From: an uncultured Muribaculaceae bacterium
GTDB lineage: Bacteria > Bacteroidota > Bacteroidia > Bacteroidales > Muribaculaceae
DNA length: 28,369 nt
Assembly: GCA_910578035.1 (NCBI GenBank)
Contig: CAJTOB010000041.1
Location: 1-28,369 of the forward strand
Reading direction: 5' to 3'
Position numbers and translations under genes: made by a program. The notes under the pieces were generated by a model, which had not been told where the DNA came from, made no database searches, and saw only the letters and a list, made by a program, of their open reading frames with translations. Below, piece by piece: positions 9,268-18,900 of this stretch; the first letter of the stretch is position 1; every line of letters starts with the position of its first letter.

Positions 9268-10053
9268 ATGAGAAACGACCAACTTTCTGATGTTGACTTC
9301 GGACTTATCGGGTACCCGCTGGGGCACTCGTTTTCGAAGATTTTTTTTACAGAGAAGTTTGCTCTCGAAGGTAAAAATCTGAAGTATGAGAACTTCGAGC
9401 TGCCGAAGCTTGACCCGGCTGCACTATATTCGCTTGTACTCCTCAATCCGAATTTAAAGGGCTTCAATGTTACTGCGCCATACAAAGAGGCTGTAATGGA
9501 GTATCTTGATAAAATTGAAGGCGTTGCCGCTGTCGTAGGCGCTGTAAACACCGTAAAGGTGGTTCGTGATGACACCGGACGCGTTCTTCGGCTCGAAGGA
9601 TACAATACCGATGTCGAAGGCTTCCGCGAAAGTCTGCGCCCGCTCGTAGAAGGCCTGAAAGGCTCAGGCGCGCTCGTCCTCGGCACCGGCGGCGCGTCTA
9701 AAGCCGCAGTCGAAGGCCTTCGTCAGCTGGGATTGAAGCCTATGCGCGTTTCGCGCAGTCGCAAAGAGTCCGACATCCTTCTTTATACCGAGCTTACGCC
9801 TGAAGTTATGGCCTCTCATCCAGTTGTTGTCAATACAACACCGCTCGGAACATTCCCCGACACTGACAGTTGCCCGCAACTACCCTTTGACCTCCTCCCT
9901 GCAGACGCCGTATGCTTTGATATGGTATATAATCCCGAAGAGACCGAATTCATGCGTCGGGGCGCCGACAAAGGAGCCAAAACCAAAAACGGCCTCGAAA
10001 TGCTCCACCGCCAGGCTTTGGCCTCTTTTGCCATATGGCAGACACAAGACTGA
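9268..10053 (+). CDS. aroE: Shikimate dehydrogenase
   Basis: Reduces 3-dehydroshikimate to shikimate with NADPH, step four of the aromatic amino acid pathway, in the cytoplasm. The 261-residue protein shows the family motifs in order: the shikimate-binding loop GYPLGHSFS (about 15-23), FNVTAPYKEAV with catalytic K73, VGAVNTV, YNTDVEGF with catalytic D115, a Rossmann NADP loop LVLGTGGASKAA, VNTTPLGTFPD, DMVYNPEET and the C-terminal NGLEMLHRQA. The frame is open further upstream to 9151, but that extension crosses the preceding terminator and the -7 element, so ATG 9268 is chosen. The gene stands alone, between a terminator and the ABC exporter pair. Confidence 0.94.
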   Translation: MRNDQLSDVDFGLIGYPLGHSFSKIFFTEKFALEGKNLKYENFELPKLDPAALYSLVLLNPNLKGFNVTAPYKEAVMEYLDKIEGVAAVVGAVNTVKVVRDDTGRVLRLEGYNTDVEGFRESLRPLVEGLKGSGALVLGTGGASKAAVEGLRQLGLKPMRVSRSRKESDILLYTELTPEVMASHPVVVNTTPLGTFPDTDSCPQLPFDLLPADAVCFDMVYNPEETEFMRRGADKGAKTKNGLEMLHRQALASFAIWQTQD

Positions 10054-10119
10054 CGACTGATAAGTAATCTTTTTTACCCCGGGGTGTAATAATTACCCTA
10101 ATTTGACGTCTTATAGGAT

Positions 10120-11079
10120 ATGGACTACATACTTACAGCTGAAAACATAACAAAAGACTTCACGAAACACCGCGCACTCGACGATGTTTCAATAGCCGTG
10201 CCCCGCGGCAGTGTCTATGGTCTTCTCGGCCCCAACGGTGCCGGCAAAACCACTCTCATACGAATAATCAACCATATCACAGCACCCGACCGCGGTGTTG
10301 TGACCTTCGACGGGCATCAGCTCACGGCCGCCGACGTGGCGCATATAGGCTATCTTCCCGAAGAGCGCGGTCTATACAAGAAAATGAAAGTTGGCGAGCA
10401 AGCTCTTTTCTTCGCCCGCCTCAAAGGGCTTGGCAAGCGGGAAGCCGAAACAGCCCTGCGCCAGTGGTTCGAGCGACTTGCAATATCCGAATGGTGGGAT
10501 AAAAAAATCGAAGAACTGTCAAAGGGCATGGCACAGAAGGTGCAGTTTATCGTCACTGTCCTACATAGGCCCAAGCTTCTTATTTTCGACGAACCTTTCT
10601 CGGGCTTTGACCCCATAAATGCCGGCATTCTCAAACGAGAAATACTTAAACTGCGCGATGAAGGTGCTACAGTCATTTTCTCTACCCACAACATGGCAAG
10701 TGTTGAGGAGCTATGCGACGAAATAAGCCTCATCAACCGTTCGCGAAATATTCTTACAGGAACTGTCGGCGCTCTGCGCGAACAATTCGGCGGCAACATC
10801 TATGAAATCACATTCGCCGGCAGCCCAGACGCTCTCCGTTCTTCCGTAGAAGCCATCGGACGCGATTTCAAACTCGGTGCTGTAGATGACAGAGGATATG
10901 CCTCGGCCACAGTATCACTCAGTTCGGGGGCCGATGTAAGGCCGCTTTTGGCCGCCGCCAACCAAGCCGTATGCATCAACAGTTTCCGCCACGTTCTGCC
11001 GTCTATGGACGATATCTTCGTCGCCGCAGTCCAGGCGTCGAACACCGATAATGACCCATCAGAAATTCTGCTGCAATGA
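10120..11079 (+). CDS. ABC-2 type exporter, ATP-binding subunit
   Basis: 319-residue ATPase of the NatA/CcmA-like ABC-2 exporter class. Visible motifs: Walker A GPNGAGKTT at about 37-45, signature LSKGM at 133-137 (a variant of LSGGQ, usual in this subgroup), Walker B LLIFDEP with D157/E158, and the H-loop STHN. A C-terminal extension of about 90 residues after the ATPase core corresponds to the DUF4162-type domain found in these subunits. It overlaps the permease gene by 4 bases (ATGA), so the two form a unit. The transported substrate cannot be read from the sequence; relatives are proposed to export sodium or small toxic molecules. The 66-base gap upstream holds the 10-bp palindrome ACCCCGGGGT at 10076-10085. 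Confidence 0.92.
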   Translation: MDYILTAENITKDFTKHRALDDVSIAVPRGSVYGLLGPNGAGKTTLIRIINHITAPDRGVVTFDGHQLTAADVAHIGYLPEERGLYKKMKVGEQALFFARLKGLGKREAETALRQWFERLAISEWWDKKIEELSKGMAQKVQFIVTVLHRPKLLIFDEPFSGFDPINAGILKREILKLRDEGATVIFSTHNMASVEELCDEISLINRSRNILTGTVGALREQFGGNIYEITFAGSPDALRSSVEAIGRDFKLGAVDDRGYASATVSLSSGADVRPLLAAANQAVCINSFRHVLPSMDDIFVAAVQASNTDNDPSEILLQ

Positions 11080-12338
11080 ACCATTCGTTAAAACTTATCA
11101 TAGCGCGCGAATATATGACGCGCGTAAAACGCAAAAGCTTCATCATCACTACCATCTTAGTGCCTCTCCTGATGATTGCTCTAAGCCTGGCTCCGGCTGC
11201 GGTAATGCTGCTGAGTTCACCTGAGAACCGCAATATAGCCGTTGTAGACCAGACCGGACTTATCGCATCGCGCCTCAATAACAACGACGAAGTTAAGTTC
11301 GTTTCGGTCGATGCGCCGCTCGATAGTCTCCGTGCCGACACCGACTTCGATGCCATACTCGTAATTGACGCCAATGCCGTAAAAAAGCCGGCCGAGGCCA
11401 TACGCCTCTATAGCCGGGGCGCTCCTGCTATGCAAACGGGTGCCTACATCAACAGCCAGCTCGAAGATGCAATAGAAGACATTCGGCTGGAAGAATACAA
11501 CATAGATAATATCAAACAGATTCTTGCCAGCGTCCAGGCCGACTTCGAACTCCCCACAATCCGCATCGACAAAGAAGAAGACACGGCAACATCTGTCGGG
11601 CTGTCGTATATAATCGGCCTTACCCTCGACATGATGCTGTATATGTTCATTCTCATCTACGGACAAATGGTGATGAACTCTATCATAGAGGAAAAGAACA
11701 ACCGCGTGCTCGAAATCGTAGTATCGTCAGTGAAACCGACCTGGCTCATGCTCGGTAAAATCAGCGGCATAGGCCTTGTCGCCATTACACAGATTCTTAT
11801 CTGGGCTGTTCTGATAGGTTCGTGCTCGCTCTGGAGCATGCCTCTGCTGGGCGACCTCGGCGCCACCAGCGAAAGCACAGAAATCGCCGCCGCCATAAGT
11901 CAGCTCTCCGACACGGGCTTCATCGCCGGCCTGTTCGTATATCTGCTGCTATTCTTCATTGGCGGGTATCTGTTCTACTCGGCTATCTATGCTGCCATAG
12001 GCTCTGCCGTAGACAATGTGCAGGACGCATCGCAGCTCTCCACCATAGCGACAATGCCGGTTATCATCGGTATTATCTCTTCCATGGCTGTACTTTCCAA
12101 CCCCGGCTCCACGCTCGCATTCTGGGTATCGGTGATTCCCTTCACCTCGCCTATGGCAATGATGAGCCGCCTGCCCTACGGAGTTCCGACATGGGAAATC
12201 ATTCTCTCCCTGATAGTACTCTATATCAGTTTTGCCTTCCTGATATGGCTTTGTGCGAAAATCTATCGCGTCGGCATATTCATGTACGGCAAAAAGCCCA
12301 CGCTAATCGAAATAATTCGCTGGGCCCGATACAAATAG
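11076..12338 (+). CDS. ABC-2 type exporter, permease subunit (NatB/YhaP-like)
   Basis: 420-residue integral membrane partner of the upstream ATPase. A first membrane helix at about 20-46 is followed by a large extracytoplasmic domain (about 47-170), then a block of about five helices beginning LSYIIGLTLDMMLYMFILIYG, with the motif IIEEKNNRVLEIVVSSVKP typical of the ABC2_membrane_3 family. The helix-large loop-helix bundle plan is that of the NatB/YhaP exporters. A terminator follows directly. Substrate unknown. Confidence 0.9.
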   Translation: MNHSLKLIIAREYMTRVKRKSFIITTILVPLLMIALSLAPAAVMLLSSPENRNIAVVDQTGLIASRLNNNDEVKFVSVDAPLDSLRADTDFDAILVIDANAVKKPAEAIRLYSRGAPAMQTGAYINSQLEDAIEDIRLEEYNIDNIKQILASVQADFELPTIRIDKEEDTATSVGLSYIIGLTLDMMLYMFILIYGQMVMNSIIEEKNNRVLEIVVSSVKPTWLMLGKISGIGLVAITQILIWAVLIGSCSLWSMPLLGDLGATSESTEIAAAISQLSDTGFIAGLFVYLLLFFIGGYLFYSAIYAAIGSAVDNVQDASQLSTIATMPVIIGIISSMAVLSNPGSTLAFWVSVIPFTSPMAMMSRLPYGVPTWEIILSLIVLYISFAFLIWLCAKIYRVGIFMYGKKPTLIEIIRWARYK

Positions 12339-12348
12339 TTAAAACTCC

Positions 12349-12392
12349 AACTACTGCAACTGCGCTGCACTGCTCGTTGCAGTAGTTTTTTT
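12349..12392 (+). terminator. Rho-independent terminator after the ABC exporter operon
   Basis: A perfect 12-bp stem, AACTACTGCAAC (12349-12360) with GTTGCAGTAGTT (12376-12387), a 15-base loop and a T run to 12392. Confidence 0.9.
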
Positions 12393-12446
12393 AAAACAGC
12401 ACCTTTCATCACATACTTCCATTAAGGCGGCTGGCATAGTGGATTT

Positions 12447-12498
12447 GACGTTAAATAATTATAAATAATGCCCGGAAGGGGCTGCGATTTACAACGTC
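12447..12498 (+). ncRNA. Possible structured RNA element upstream of rpoD
   Basis: In the 269-base gap before rpoD an outer stem GACGTTAAAT (12447-12456) pairs with ATTTACAACGTC (12487-12498) with a 2-base bulge. An inner GCCC-GGAAG-GGGC hairpin sits at 12470-12482. It lies upstream of the predicted rpoD promoter, so it would not be part of that leader; it could belong to a separate small RNA or be chance. The orientation is assumed. Confidence 0.22.
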
Positions 12499-12592
12499 GT
12501 AAGCTCATCTGCGTTTACTCAAAACGAAAGCAGAGCATACTGCGGCAGGCACTGAACCGCTAAGCACCTCTCTTCCATACTTCGCAGGCCTA

Positions 12593-12624
12593 CTTGCGTA
12601 ATATCAAAATTTTTCGTATCTTTG
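12593..12624 (+). promoter_or_regulatory. Promoter of rpoD
   Basis: CTTG at 12593-12596, a 20-base spacer and TATCTTTG at 12617-12624, an exact TAnnTTTG match. The start codon is 38 bases downstream of the -7 element. Confidence 0.8.
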
Positions 12625-12661
12625 CAAGCTAATTGCAATACAACCGGTTCAAAGCAGACAC

Positions 12662-13522
12662 ATGAGACAACTTAAAATCACAAAGTCGATTACCAACCGC
12701 GAAAGCGCGTCGCTCGATAAATACCTCCAGGAAATAGGCCGCGAAGAGCTGATTTCGGTAGAAGAAGAGGTAGAATTAGCACAGCGAATCAAGCAAGGCG
12801 ACCAGGCAGCCCTCGAAAAACTGACCCGCGCCAATCTGCGCTTCGTAGTATCTGTGGCCAAGCAATATCAGAACCAGGGTCTCTCACTGCCCGACCTCAT
12901 CAACGAAGGCAATCTCGGCCTCATCAAGGCCGCCCGCAAATTCGACGAGACCCGCGGCTTCAAATTCATCTCCTATGCCGTATGGTGGATTCGCCAGTCT
13001 ATTCTACAGGCACTTGCCGAACAGAGCCGAATAGTGCGCCTTCCCCTCAACCAGGTCGGCTCGCTCAATAAAATCGGCAAAGCACTTTCAAAATTCGAGC
13101 AAGAGAACGAACGCCGTCCATCGCCCGAAGAACTTGCCGAAAGCCTGGACGTGCCTGTTGAAAAAATTGCAGACACCCTCAAGGTTTCAGGCCGCCATAT
13201 ATCTGTAGACGCTCCTTTTGTGGAAGGCGAAGACAACAGCCTCCTCGACGTGCTCACAAATGATGACAGCCCCATGGCCGACGCCGCCCTCAATCAGGAA
13301 TCACTTTCCAATGAGGTGGAACGCGCCCTCCGCCAGCTTCATGAGCGTGAACGCGAAATCCTGAAAATGTTCTTCGGCATCGGCTGTCAGGAAATGACCC
13401 TCGAAGAAATCGGTGCCAAATTCGACCTCACACGCGAACGTGTGCGCCAGATTAAGGAAAAAGCGATACGCCGTCTCAAAGGACAGAAGAGCCGTCTCCT
13501 TAAGAGCTACCTCGGTTCATAA
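12662..13522 (+). CDS. rpoD: Primary sigma factor RpoD (Bacteroidetes short form)
   Basis: 286-residue sigma-70 protein that directs RNA polymerase to housekeeping promoters. Region 1.2 is near the start (SLDKYLQEIGREELISVEEEVELA). Region 2 has NLRFVVSVAKQYQNQGLSLPDLINEGNLGLIKAARKF and the -10-recognition segment FKFISYAVWWIRQSI. Region 3 follows, and region 4 ends with LEEIGAKFDLTRERVRQIKEKAIRRLK. Region 1.1 and the non-conserved insert of proteobacterial RpoD are absent, as is normal for the Bacteroidetes primary sigma, whose unusual promoter preference (TTTG / TAnnTTTG) matches the promoters seen across this window. Own promoter upstream, terminator downstream. The gene is complete. Confidence 0.95.
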   Translation: MRQLKITKSITNRESASLDKYLQEIGREELISVEEEVELAQRIKQGDQAALEKLTRANLRFVVSVAKQYQNQGLSLPDLINEGNLGLIKAARKFDETRGFKFISYAVWWIRQSILQALAEQSRIVRLPLNQVGSLNKIGKALSKFEQENERRPSPEELAESLDVPVEKIADTLKVSGRHISVDAPFVEGEDNSLLDVLTNDDSPMADAALNQESLSNEVERALRQLHEREREILKMFFGIGCQEMTLEEIGAKFDLTRERVRQIKEKAIRRLKGQKSRLLKSYLGS

Positions 13523-13543
13523 GTTTTCGACAAACAAGCATCA

Positions 13544-13584
13544 AAAAAACGGTCTGATATGCCAAGCGTATCAGGCCGTTTTTT
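13544..13584. terminator. Shared terminator between convergent rpoD and flippase-like gene
   Basis: AAAAAACGG (13544-13552) pairs with CCGTTTTTT (13576-13584), extended by TCTGATA/TATCAGG with one wobble. A-run and T-run flank the stem, so it can work in both directions. The stop codon of the minus-strand gene (TCA at 13571-13573) lies inside the right arm. Confidence 0.88.
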
Positions 13585-14614
13585 GACGGCGACGCGAGAA
13601 CATGATGTAGAAAGCGCTGAATATACCGGAAGCTATCAGGACGGCAGCTTGAAAGCTCCAGCACACGAGAGAATAAGCGACCGCATCGCTACGGCAGACT
13701 CCAAACAAACCGAGGGCGAACATCACAGCAATGTTCCATGGACCCAGACCTCCGTTAGATGGCACTATCATGCTGCATGAGCCAAAAACAAACACCACCA
13801 GTCCGGCAACGAGCCCCAGATTATTTTCAAGGAGTGTGCGAGTGAAAGGAAATGCGAAAAAGCACACATAGGTTTCCAGATAATAGCATGTCCAGATTCC
13901 AAGAGTGAGCAAGATATACATTCCTGTTCCTTTCATGTGAAACAGCACCGAGAAGCCCGACCATATGCGATGTGCCGAATCATTGAAATTCCTCACAAAC
14001 GGTCTCTTCCGGAATATCCTGTCGAGAACTATCAAAATCGTAACCAGCAGAAGCAGCCCCAGCCACAAAACGCCATCCGACAGAATGCGGCCAATAGCCT
14101 CTCCAACCGGATAACGGTCGAGAAAGCTGTAAAGTTCCGAACGCGCCACCACGAACATAAGCAACATAAAAAGGCCTATCATCACGCCGTCGCTGGCACG
14201 GTCTCCAATGTCGGTGCCAACCACTGTAGACAGTTTACAATTCTCCCGATGCGATATGTATATACACCGCCACGCCTCTCCGAGAAACGGAAATAACAGA
14301 TTAAGGGCATAGGCGCCCCATATCGACACGCTTTCGGCTAAGACAGGTATACGGGGAATCCCTACAGCCCTAAGCTGTATCCCCCATCTAACACCGCGAA
14401 TGACATGCGACAATACCGTAATCGCCATCATCAAAAAAATATATCTGTAATCTACACCTTCCCTTACGACAGTGCGGATTTCAGCAAAATCAACTTTATG
14501 AAAAAGCCACAGCACCAATGAGGCCGAGACCATGACGGGTATCAGCACTCTAAGCACTTTGACAGCCATGCGCACGGCAGCGTGCGTTGTTTTATGTGAA
14601 TTTTGTCCGTCCAC
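13571..14614 (-). CDS. Flippase-like integral membrane protein (UPF0104/LPG synthase TM family)
   Basis: 347-residue multi-pass membrane protein of the lysylphosphatidylglycerol-synthase transmembrane / UPF0104 family (PF03706-like). About eight hydrophobic helices are visible. The family hallmarks are LSHVIRGVRWGIQLRAVG near the N-terminus, ALNLLFPFLGEAWRC, DIGDRASDG (the conserved acidic/arginine motif) and the later SNGGLGPWNIA. Stand-alone members lack the aminoacyl-transfer domain and are generally regarded as lipid flippase-like, with unknown substrate. It is the last gene of the leftward run. The stop codon is embedded in the terminator shared with rpoD, and a separate terminator lies between it and the carbonic anhydrase gene, so it probably has its own promoter, which I could not identify. 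Confidence 0.85.
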   Translation of the reverse strand: MDGQNSHKTTHAAVRMAVKVLRVLIPVMVSASLVLWLFHKVDFAEIRTVVREGVDYRYIFLMMAITVLSHVIRGVRWGIQLRAVGIPRIPVLAESVSIWGAYALNLLFPFLGEAWRCIYISHRENCKLSTVVGTDIGDRASDGVMIGLFMLLMFVVARSELYSFLDRYPVGEAIGRILSDGVLWLGLLLLVTILIVLDRIFRKRPFVRNFNDSAHRIWSGFSVLFHMKGTGMYILLTLGIWTCYYLETYVCFFAFPFTRTLLENNLGLVAGLVVFVFGSCSMIVPSNGGLGPWNIAVMFALGLFGVCRSDAVAYSLVCWSFQAAVLIASGIFSAFYIMFSRRRQKTA

Positions 14615-14620
14615 GGCAAT

Positions 14621-14660
14621 AAAAAAAGAGTATCCGGCAACTCATACCGAACACTCTTTT
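14621..14660 (-). terminator. Terminator of the beta carbonic anhydrase gene (minus strand)
   Basis: Arms 14625-14637 and 14647-14659 form a 13-bp stem as minus-strand RNA, including two G-U pairs; read from the plus strand the same positions are A-C mismatches. The run of seven A at 14621-14627 gives the minus-strand U tract. Confidence 0.85.
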
Positions 14661-14684
14661 AAACAAATAGCAGAAAGTTTTGTT

Positions 14685-15227
14685 TCAGCCAAGTGGCGAA
14701 AGTCCTCCTGTTTCCGAATCGATTATAAACCCTCGCACAGATATATCATCTGGCATAAGCGGGTGATTACGTACAAGATCAACGGTCTCAAGAACAGCAC
14801 CCTCGGTATCATCAAAACCGTGCAGCCAGCTGTTGAGGTCGATACCACAGTGGCGCATAAGAGAAATATGCTCGTCGGAAATACCGCGTTTACGCATATG
14901 CCCGAGCATTTCGTCGGCATTCATACCCTGAACTCCGCAACCGGTATGGCCTATAACCATTATTTCATTCACTCCAAGCTCATATACAGCGACAAGAAGT
15001 GAGCGCATCGTTGAGTCAAACGGATTTGTAATAGTGCCTCCGGCATTTTTTATCATCTTCACATCGCCGTTCTTAATACCAAGGGCCGCAGGCAAAAGAT
15101 GAGTAAGCCTGGTATCCATACATGTGACAACAGCAATCTTCTTATCGGGATATTTCGAAGTGGCAAACGCTTCATATTGCTTTTCGGCCACGAAACGGCG
15201 GTTGTATTCCAGAATCTCGTCTATCAT
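14685..15227 (-). CDS. Beta-class carbonic anhydrase
   Basis: 180-residue zinc enzyme interconverting CO2 and bicarbonate in the cytoplasm. The zinc ligands are visible: C36 in TCMDTR, H94 and C97 in GHTGCG; the Asp/Arg dyad D38 and R40 is in place. The NAGGTITNPFDSTMRSLL segment is typical of the small bacterial clade. It is unrelated in fold to the gamma-class protein encoded at 3314. It sits 34 bases downstream of the nitroreductase-like gene on the same strand and is probably co-transcribed with it. A dedicated terminator follows. Confidence 0.93.
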   Translation of the reverse strand: MIDEILEYNRRFVAEKQYEAFATSKYPDKKIAVVTCMDTRLTHLLPAALGIKNGDVKMIKNAGGTITNPFDSTMRSLLVAVYELGVNEIMVIGHTGCGVQGMNADEMLGHMRKRGISDEHISLMRHCGIDLNSWLHGFDDTEGAVLETVDLVRNHPLMPDDISVRGFIIDSETGGLSPLG

Positions 15228-15261
15228 AAAGGTATTATAGGAAGCTGTTTAACAAATCAAC

Positions 15262-15876
15262 TCAGAAAGGAAGCGACCGATTGAAATATACAGCCGTACT
15301 GTCGAATTTGTCTTTTGGAGTCGGATTTTCGGCCGGATGTCCTATTACAATAAGACTGAGAGGCACGACCGACGAAGGAAGTCCTATAAAAGCAGAAAGG
15401 GCTTCAGTACGCTCCCGGACAGGATAAACGCCACACCACACAGCACCAAGCCCCATCGAATGCGCTGCCAGGAGAATGTTTTCAGAAACTGCTGAACAAT
15501 CCTGAATCCAATAATCGGCACCTTCACCGTCAAGAGCCTTGTCGCGGTCGCCGCAGACCACAATAGCAAGGGGAGCCCGAGAGACCGGACGCCATCCGGG
15601 TGCCATACCAGAAATACTATCGAGCATATCGCGACGGTCTATTACCACAAAGCACCAGGGCTGTTTGTTGGCTGCTGTAGGGGCGGCCATACCGGCTCGA
15701 AGAAGCGAGTCGACAGCACTGCGCGACACAGCTTCGTCTGTAAACTGACGAATACTTGTGCGGGTCATTATATTGTCATATGCTTTATTCTCAGAACTGT
15801 TCACAGAATCGAAACCATGTCCGCACGCACACAGCGCAAGGACAAACGCCAATAGAAAGGAATGCAGTAATTTCAT
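15262..15876 (-). CDS. Nitroreductase-family lipoprotein
   Basis: About 204 residues. The start is set at ATG 15874-15876 (MKLLHSFLLAFVLAL...), giving a signal peptide with lipobox LCAC; the frame is open upstream, but that extension crosses the -7 promoter element. After the lipobox comes a nitroreductase-like FMN fold: TRTSIRQFTDEAVS (phosphate-binding Arg region), AAPTAANKQPWCFVVI, and LAAHSMGLGAVWCGVYP. Cytoplasmic members reduce nitro or quinone compounds with NAD(P)H. A lipid-anchored version is less usual, so its electron donor and substrate are unclear. Likely first gene of a two-gene unit with the beta carbonic anhydrase. Confidence 0.85.
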   Translation of the reverse strand: MKLLHSFLLAFVLALCACGHGFDSVNSSENKAYDNIMTRTSIRQFTDEAVSRSAVDSLLRAGMAAPTAANKQPWCFVVIDRRDMLDSISGMAPGWRPVSRAPLAIVVCGDRDKALDGEGADYWIQDCSAVSENILLAAHSMGLGAVWCGVYPVRERTEALSAFIGLPSSVVPLSLIVIGHPAENPTPKDKFDSTAVYFNRSLPF

Positions 15877-15893
15877 ATAAAAAATTTTTATTG

Positions 15894-15901
15894 CAAAAAT
15901 A
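15894..15901 (-). promoter_or_regulatory. -7 element for the nitroreductase-like gene
   Basis: On the minus strand this reads TATTTTTG, an exact TAnnTTTG match, 17 bases before the ATG at 15876. The nearest TTTG (plus-strand CAAA at 15927-15930) is 25 bases away, longer than usual. Confidence 0.6.
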
Positions 15902-15956
15902 GCACCTCCAGATGTCATTTTTATTTCAAATCAGATAAAAGCCGATGAAAAAAGCG

Positions 15957-18900
15957 TCATAACGGCGTATGGAAAATGCGCACAGGCCCGATGAGACCTG
16001 ATACTGTAGAGCCTCCATATGTTGTCGGAGTGGTGAGATAGAAATTAGCGGAAGTATTGGCAACACGAACCTCGACAGTATTGGTGCCGGGCTTGAGCAA
16101 CGGTGCTATATCAAAACGGAATGGAGGCGCCAGGCGCGTACCGGCGTCAACTCCATTCACTGTCACACGAGCCGAAGAAACAAGCTCTCCGAGGTCGAGA
16201 ACCGCCAAATCTGGCACACTCTCGCCAAGTTCGAAACAAGCTCTCCGAGGTCGAGAACCGCCAAATCTGGCACACTCTCGCCAAGTTCAAATGTCTTGCC
16301 ATAGCAGACAACTCCGGAATATGTGCGAAGTGCTTCATTTTCGCACCAGTCTCCAAGTCGGTACATGCCTGTTTCACAGGCAAATTTGACAGGGCCGTCG
16401 ATGAGCGCGCCTCCGCAATATCCCCATATTTCCGGAACAGTTATAGTTGCTACAGACTCTTTGCTGCACATTTCGGGCAATGACGCAATATAGAGTGAAG
16501 CTCCATCAGGGCGTGTCTCGAGCATTGTCACCGTGCATGAAATAGAATCAACACATACTTCCGGAATTCCATATGAGTGAAATTCCATTTCAACAAGCCC
16601 CGGCGGTGTCGCAAAGGTAAACGATGCCTTCGTTGCAGCTTTATCGCGTGTATCAAACATAAGTATGGAGGCGTCTCCGCGATACTTCATCGTCAACGGT
16701 CGTTCGGCTTCAAAATCGGCAATGAATGCCGGCTCTCCGTCGCGCAGCACAAAACGGCCCGTTCCGTGGCTTCCATAGCGCAGCAATATCTGATTTATGC
16801 CTTTTTCAAGTGCAATCTTCGCCGAAGGCGATACAGTTTTGCCATTGATTCTGATTTCAACCGGCTTCAGTCCGCCCCACTCTGCCACATAAATACCGGT
16901 CTTTGGCGCTTCCACACATGTATATAAATAATAATCAGTCACAGGCTCGGGCTGCGCCTTTCGGACTGTTCCGTTAAACTCCCGTTCGATTTTGCCCAAG
17001 CGTATGAAATCATTGTCAATCTCGCCTTTGAGGTCGTGCCAGCCCTGATGCCCGCAATCATTCTCGACCCCACGACGCCATGAAAAATCATATGGGTGCC
17101 AGAAGTATCGGACACCTCCGACTTCGGGCGCAGATGCACCGGGAAGGTGTTTCTCCACGTAATCCATATCTAACTTCGGAGCTGCAAGCATCATAAATTT
17201 CTCTCCATAGCCAAAGGTCTGCTGTCTCGGTTCACTTAAAGCTTTTCCACGTCCGTCGAGACGGCGATATGTCGCACCATAGGCACAAACTCCGAGCTTT
17301 TCCGGTGTGCCGGGCCACATATAGTCGCCATAACTATTGTCAAGGACAGGTTCCGGAGTAAAAGTCCACTCACCATCAAGGTTGATAATCTCCATCGGCG
17401 GTTGCGGCGCTTCTTCGGCCGCTATCACGGCTTTTTCGTCAGGATAAAAAAGAATCAGATTCATTTCAGTGGCTTCAAGAGGCATCCTCATCACTGTAGA
17501 ACCGCCACCGACCGAAACGACTTCAAGACTGCGCGACTCTCCCGTATATGGGTCAAGCAATCGAGGTGCGCCAGTAGCCCGGAAGCGGCAGAGGGCGCCC
17601 TTACCGACATTATAGACCGCATAAAGCTCTCTGCCGCCTATACTGCGGTGCATCACACAAGGATACTCACCATCTACCAAACCCTCCAATACAGTAAAAT
17701 CGCGAGGAATGGCCGAAGCTACCGTTTCTGTAATCTTGCCGGTATCGGCAATTCTGTAAACATTCGGCCGGCCTTTGTGGAATATGTCGTCGAGCACTCG
17801 CTTCATGGTCTTTCCATAACGGCCCTCCAAACCTGTAGCCTCCGGCAACTCCCCGATATTGACAACAATTCCGCCGTTTGCGGCAAATTCACGTATTTTC
17901 TCAAGCGACAAATGCCTGATTGCCCGCATATCAGGTATAACGATTACCCGATAGCTTTCGCCGGCCACTTTCAGCATGCTGTTTTTGACGATAGCCCTTG
18001 CCAGCGATTCGTAATCTATAAAATCGAAATCGAGTCCATCGCGATAAAGCCTCTCGCCGGCATCAAAGGCGGTCGTGACAGCTTTGTCGCCATAACCGGC
18101 CACCACAGGCTCTACCGGATATAACACCGCAATGTCAGCCACATGGTAACCTTGCGAAAGAATATAGCTCAAACGCTCGGAACATTCAAGGAGATTTTTC
18201 ATGTCAACCCAGTAAGGTTCATGAAAATGATTGCAAGGCGGGGCCCATTCCCATTGGCCGCCTTTGGTTGTGTAATACAGCCCGTGGAGCGACAGCAGAT
18301 TATGCCCCATTGCAAAATTAGCGAATATCGCATCGGTAAGCTGAGCCGAAGTAGTGCCCCACCCGCTGCTGTGAAAACCTTCGAGCCATACACGCTGACG
18401 GTCGTATAGATGAGCTATCGACGAAGCGACCTTATTTTTAATTATATCCCGCTGCAGAAACGGCTGGTCACACCCCGGAGCCTGATTCCATCGCTGAGTG
18501 CGGAAATAGTCTCCGAATTCGCTCACATCTTTTCCCCGCCCTCCATGGTCGCAGCCGAATAAAAGGCCACGTTTCTGATGCCAGTCATAGATAGGCTTGA
18601 AAAAATATTCTTCGCTTAAAGACACACGCACATCGTTGTAATCCAAGCGTATTTTCGGAGTCATATCGCCGAGTTCCATAAACAGCGCGTCTATAAAGGG
18701 CACAATGTCGTAAGCCTTGCGGCGGCGGAATTCATCGCGAAAATTATCGCTCCATATGTTGCCGTCGAGAGCAAAATTCAGTTCATCGGAGAAAAAGAAA
18801 TTAAGGCCGTTCTGCGCCGTGCCGGGGAATCGGTCTTCGAACATCTGAAAGAAATTATTGACATATGAAAGACCTGAGAAAAGATGCATCGGATTAATCG

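Noticed and set aside
10076..10085. Palindrome ACCCCGGGGT as terminator of aroE
   Set aside because: No T run follows the stem; it could be an operator or chance.
16103..16483. Plus-strand open frame containing a duplicated peptide
   Set aside because: The peptide repeat is simply the 56-bp DNA duplication read on the opposite strand.
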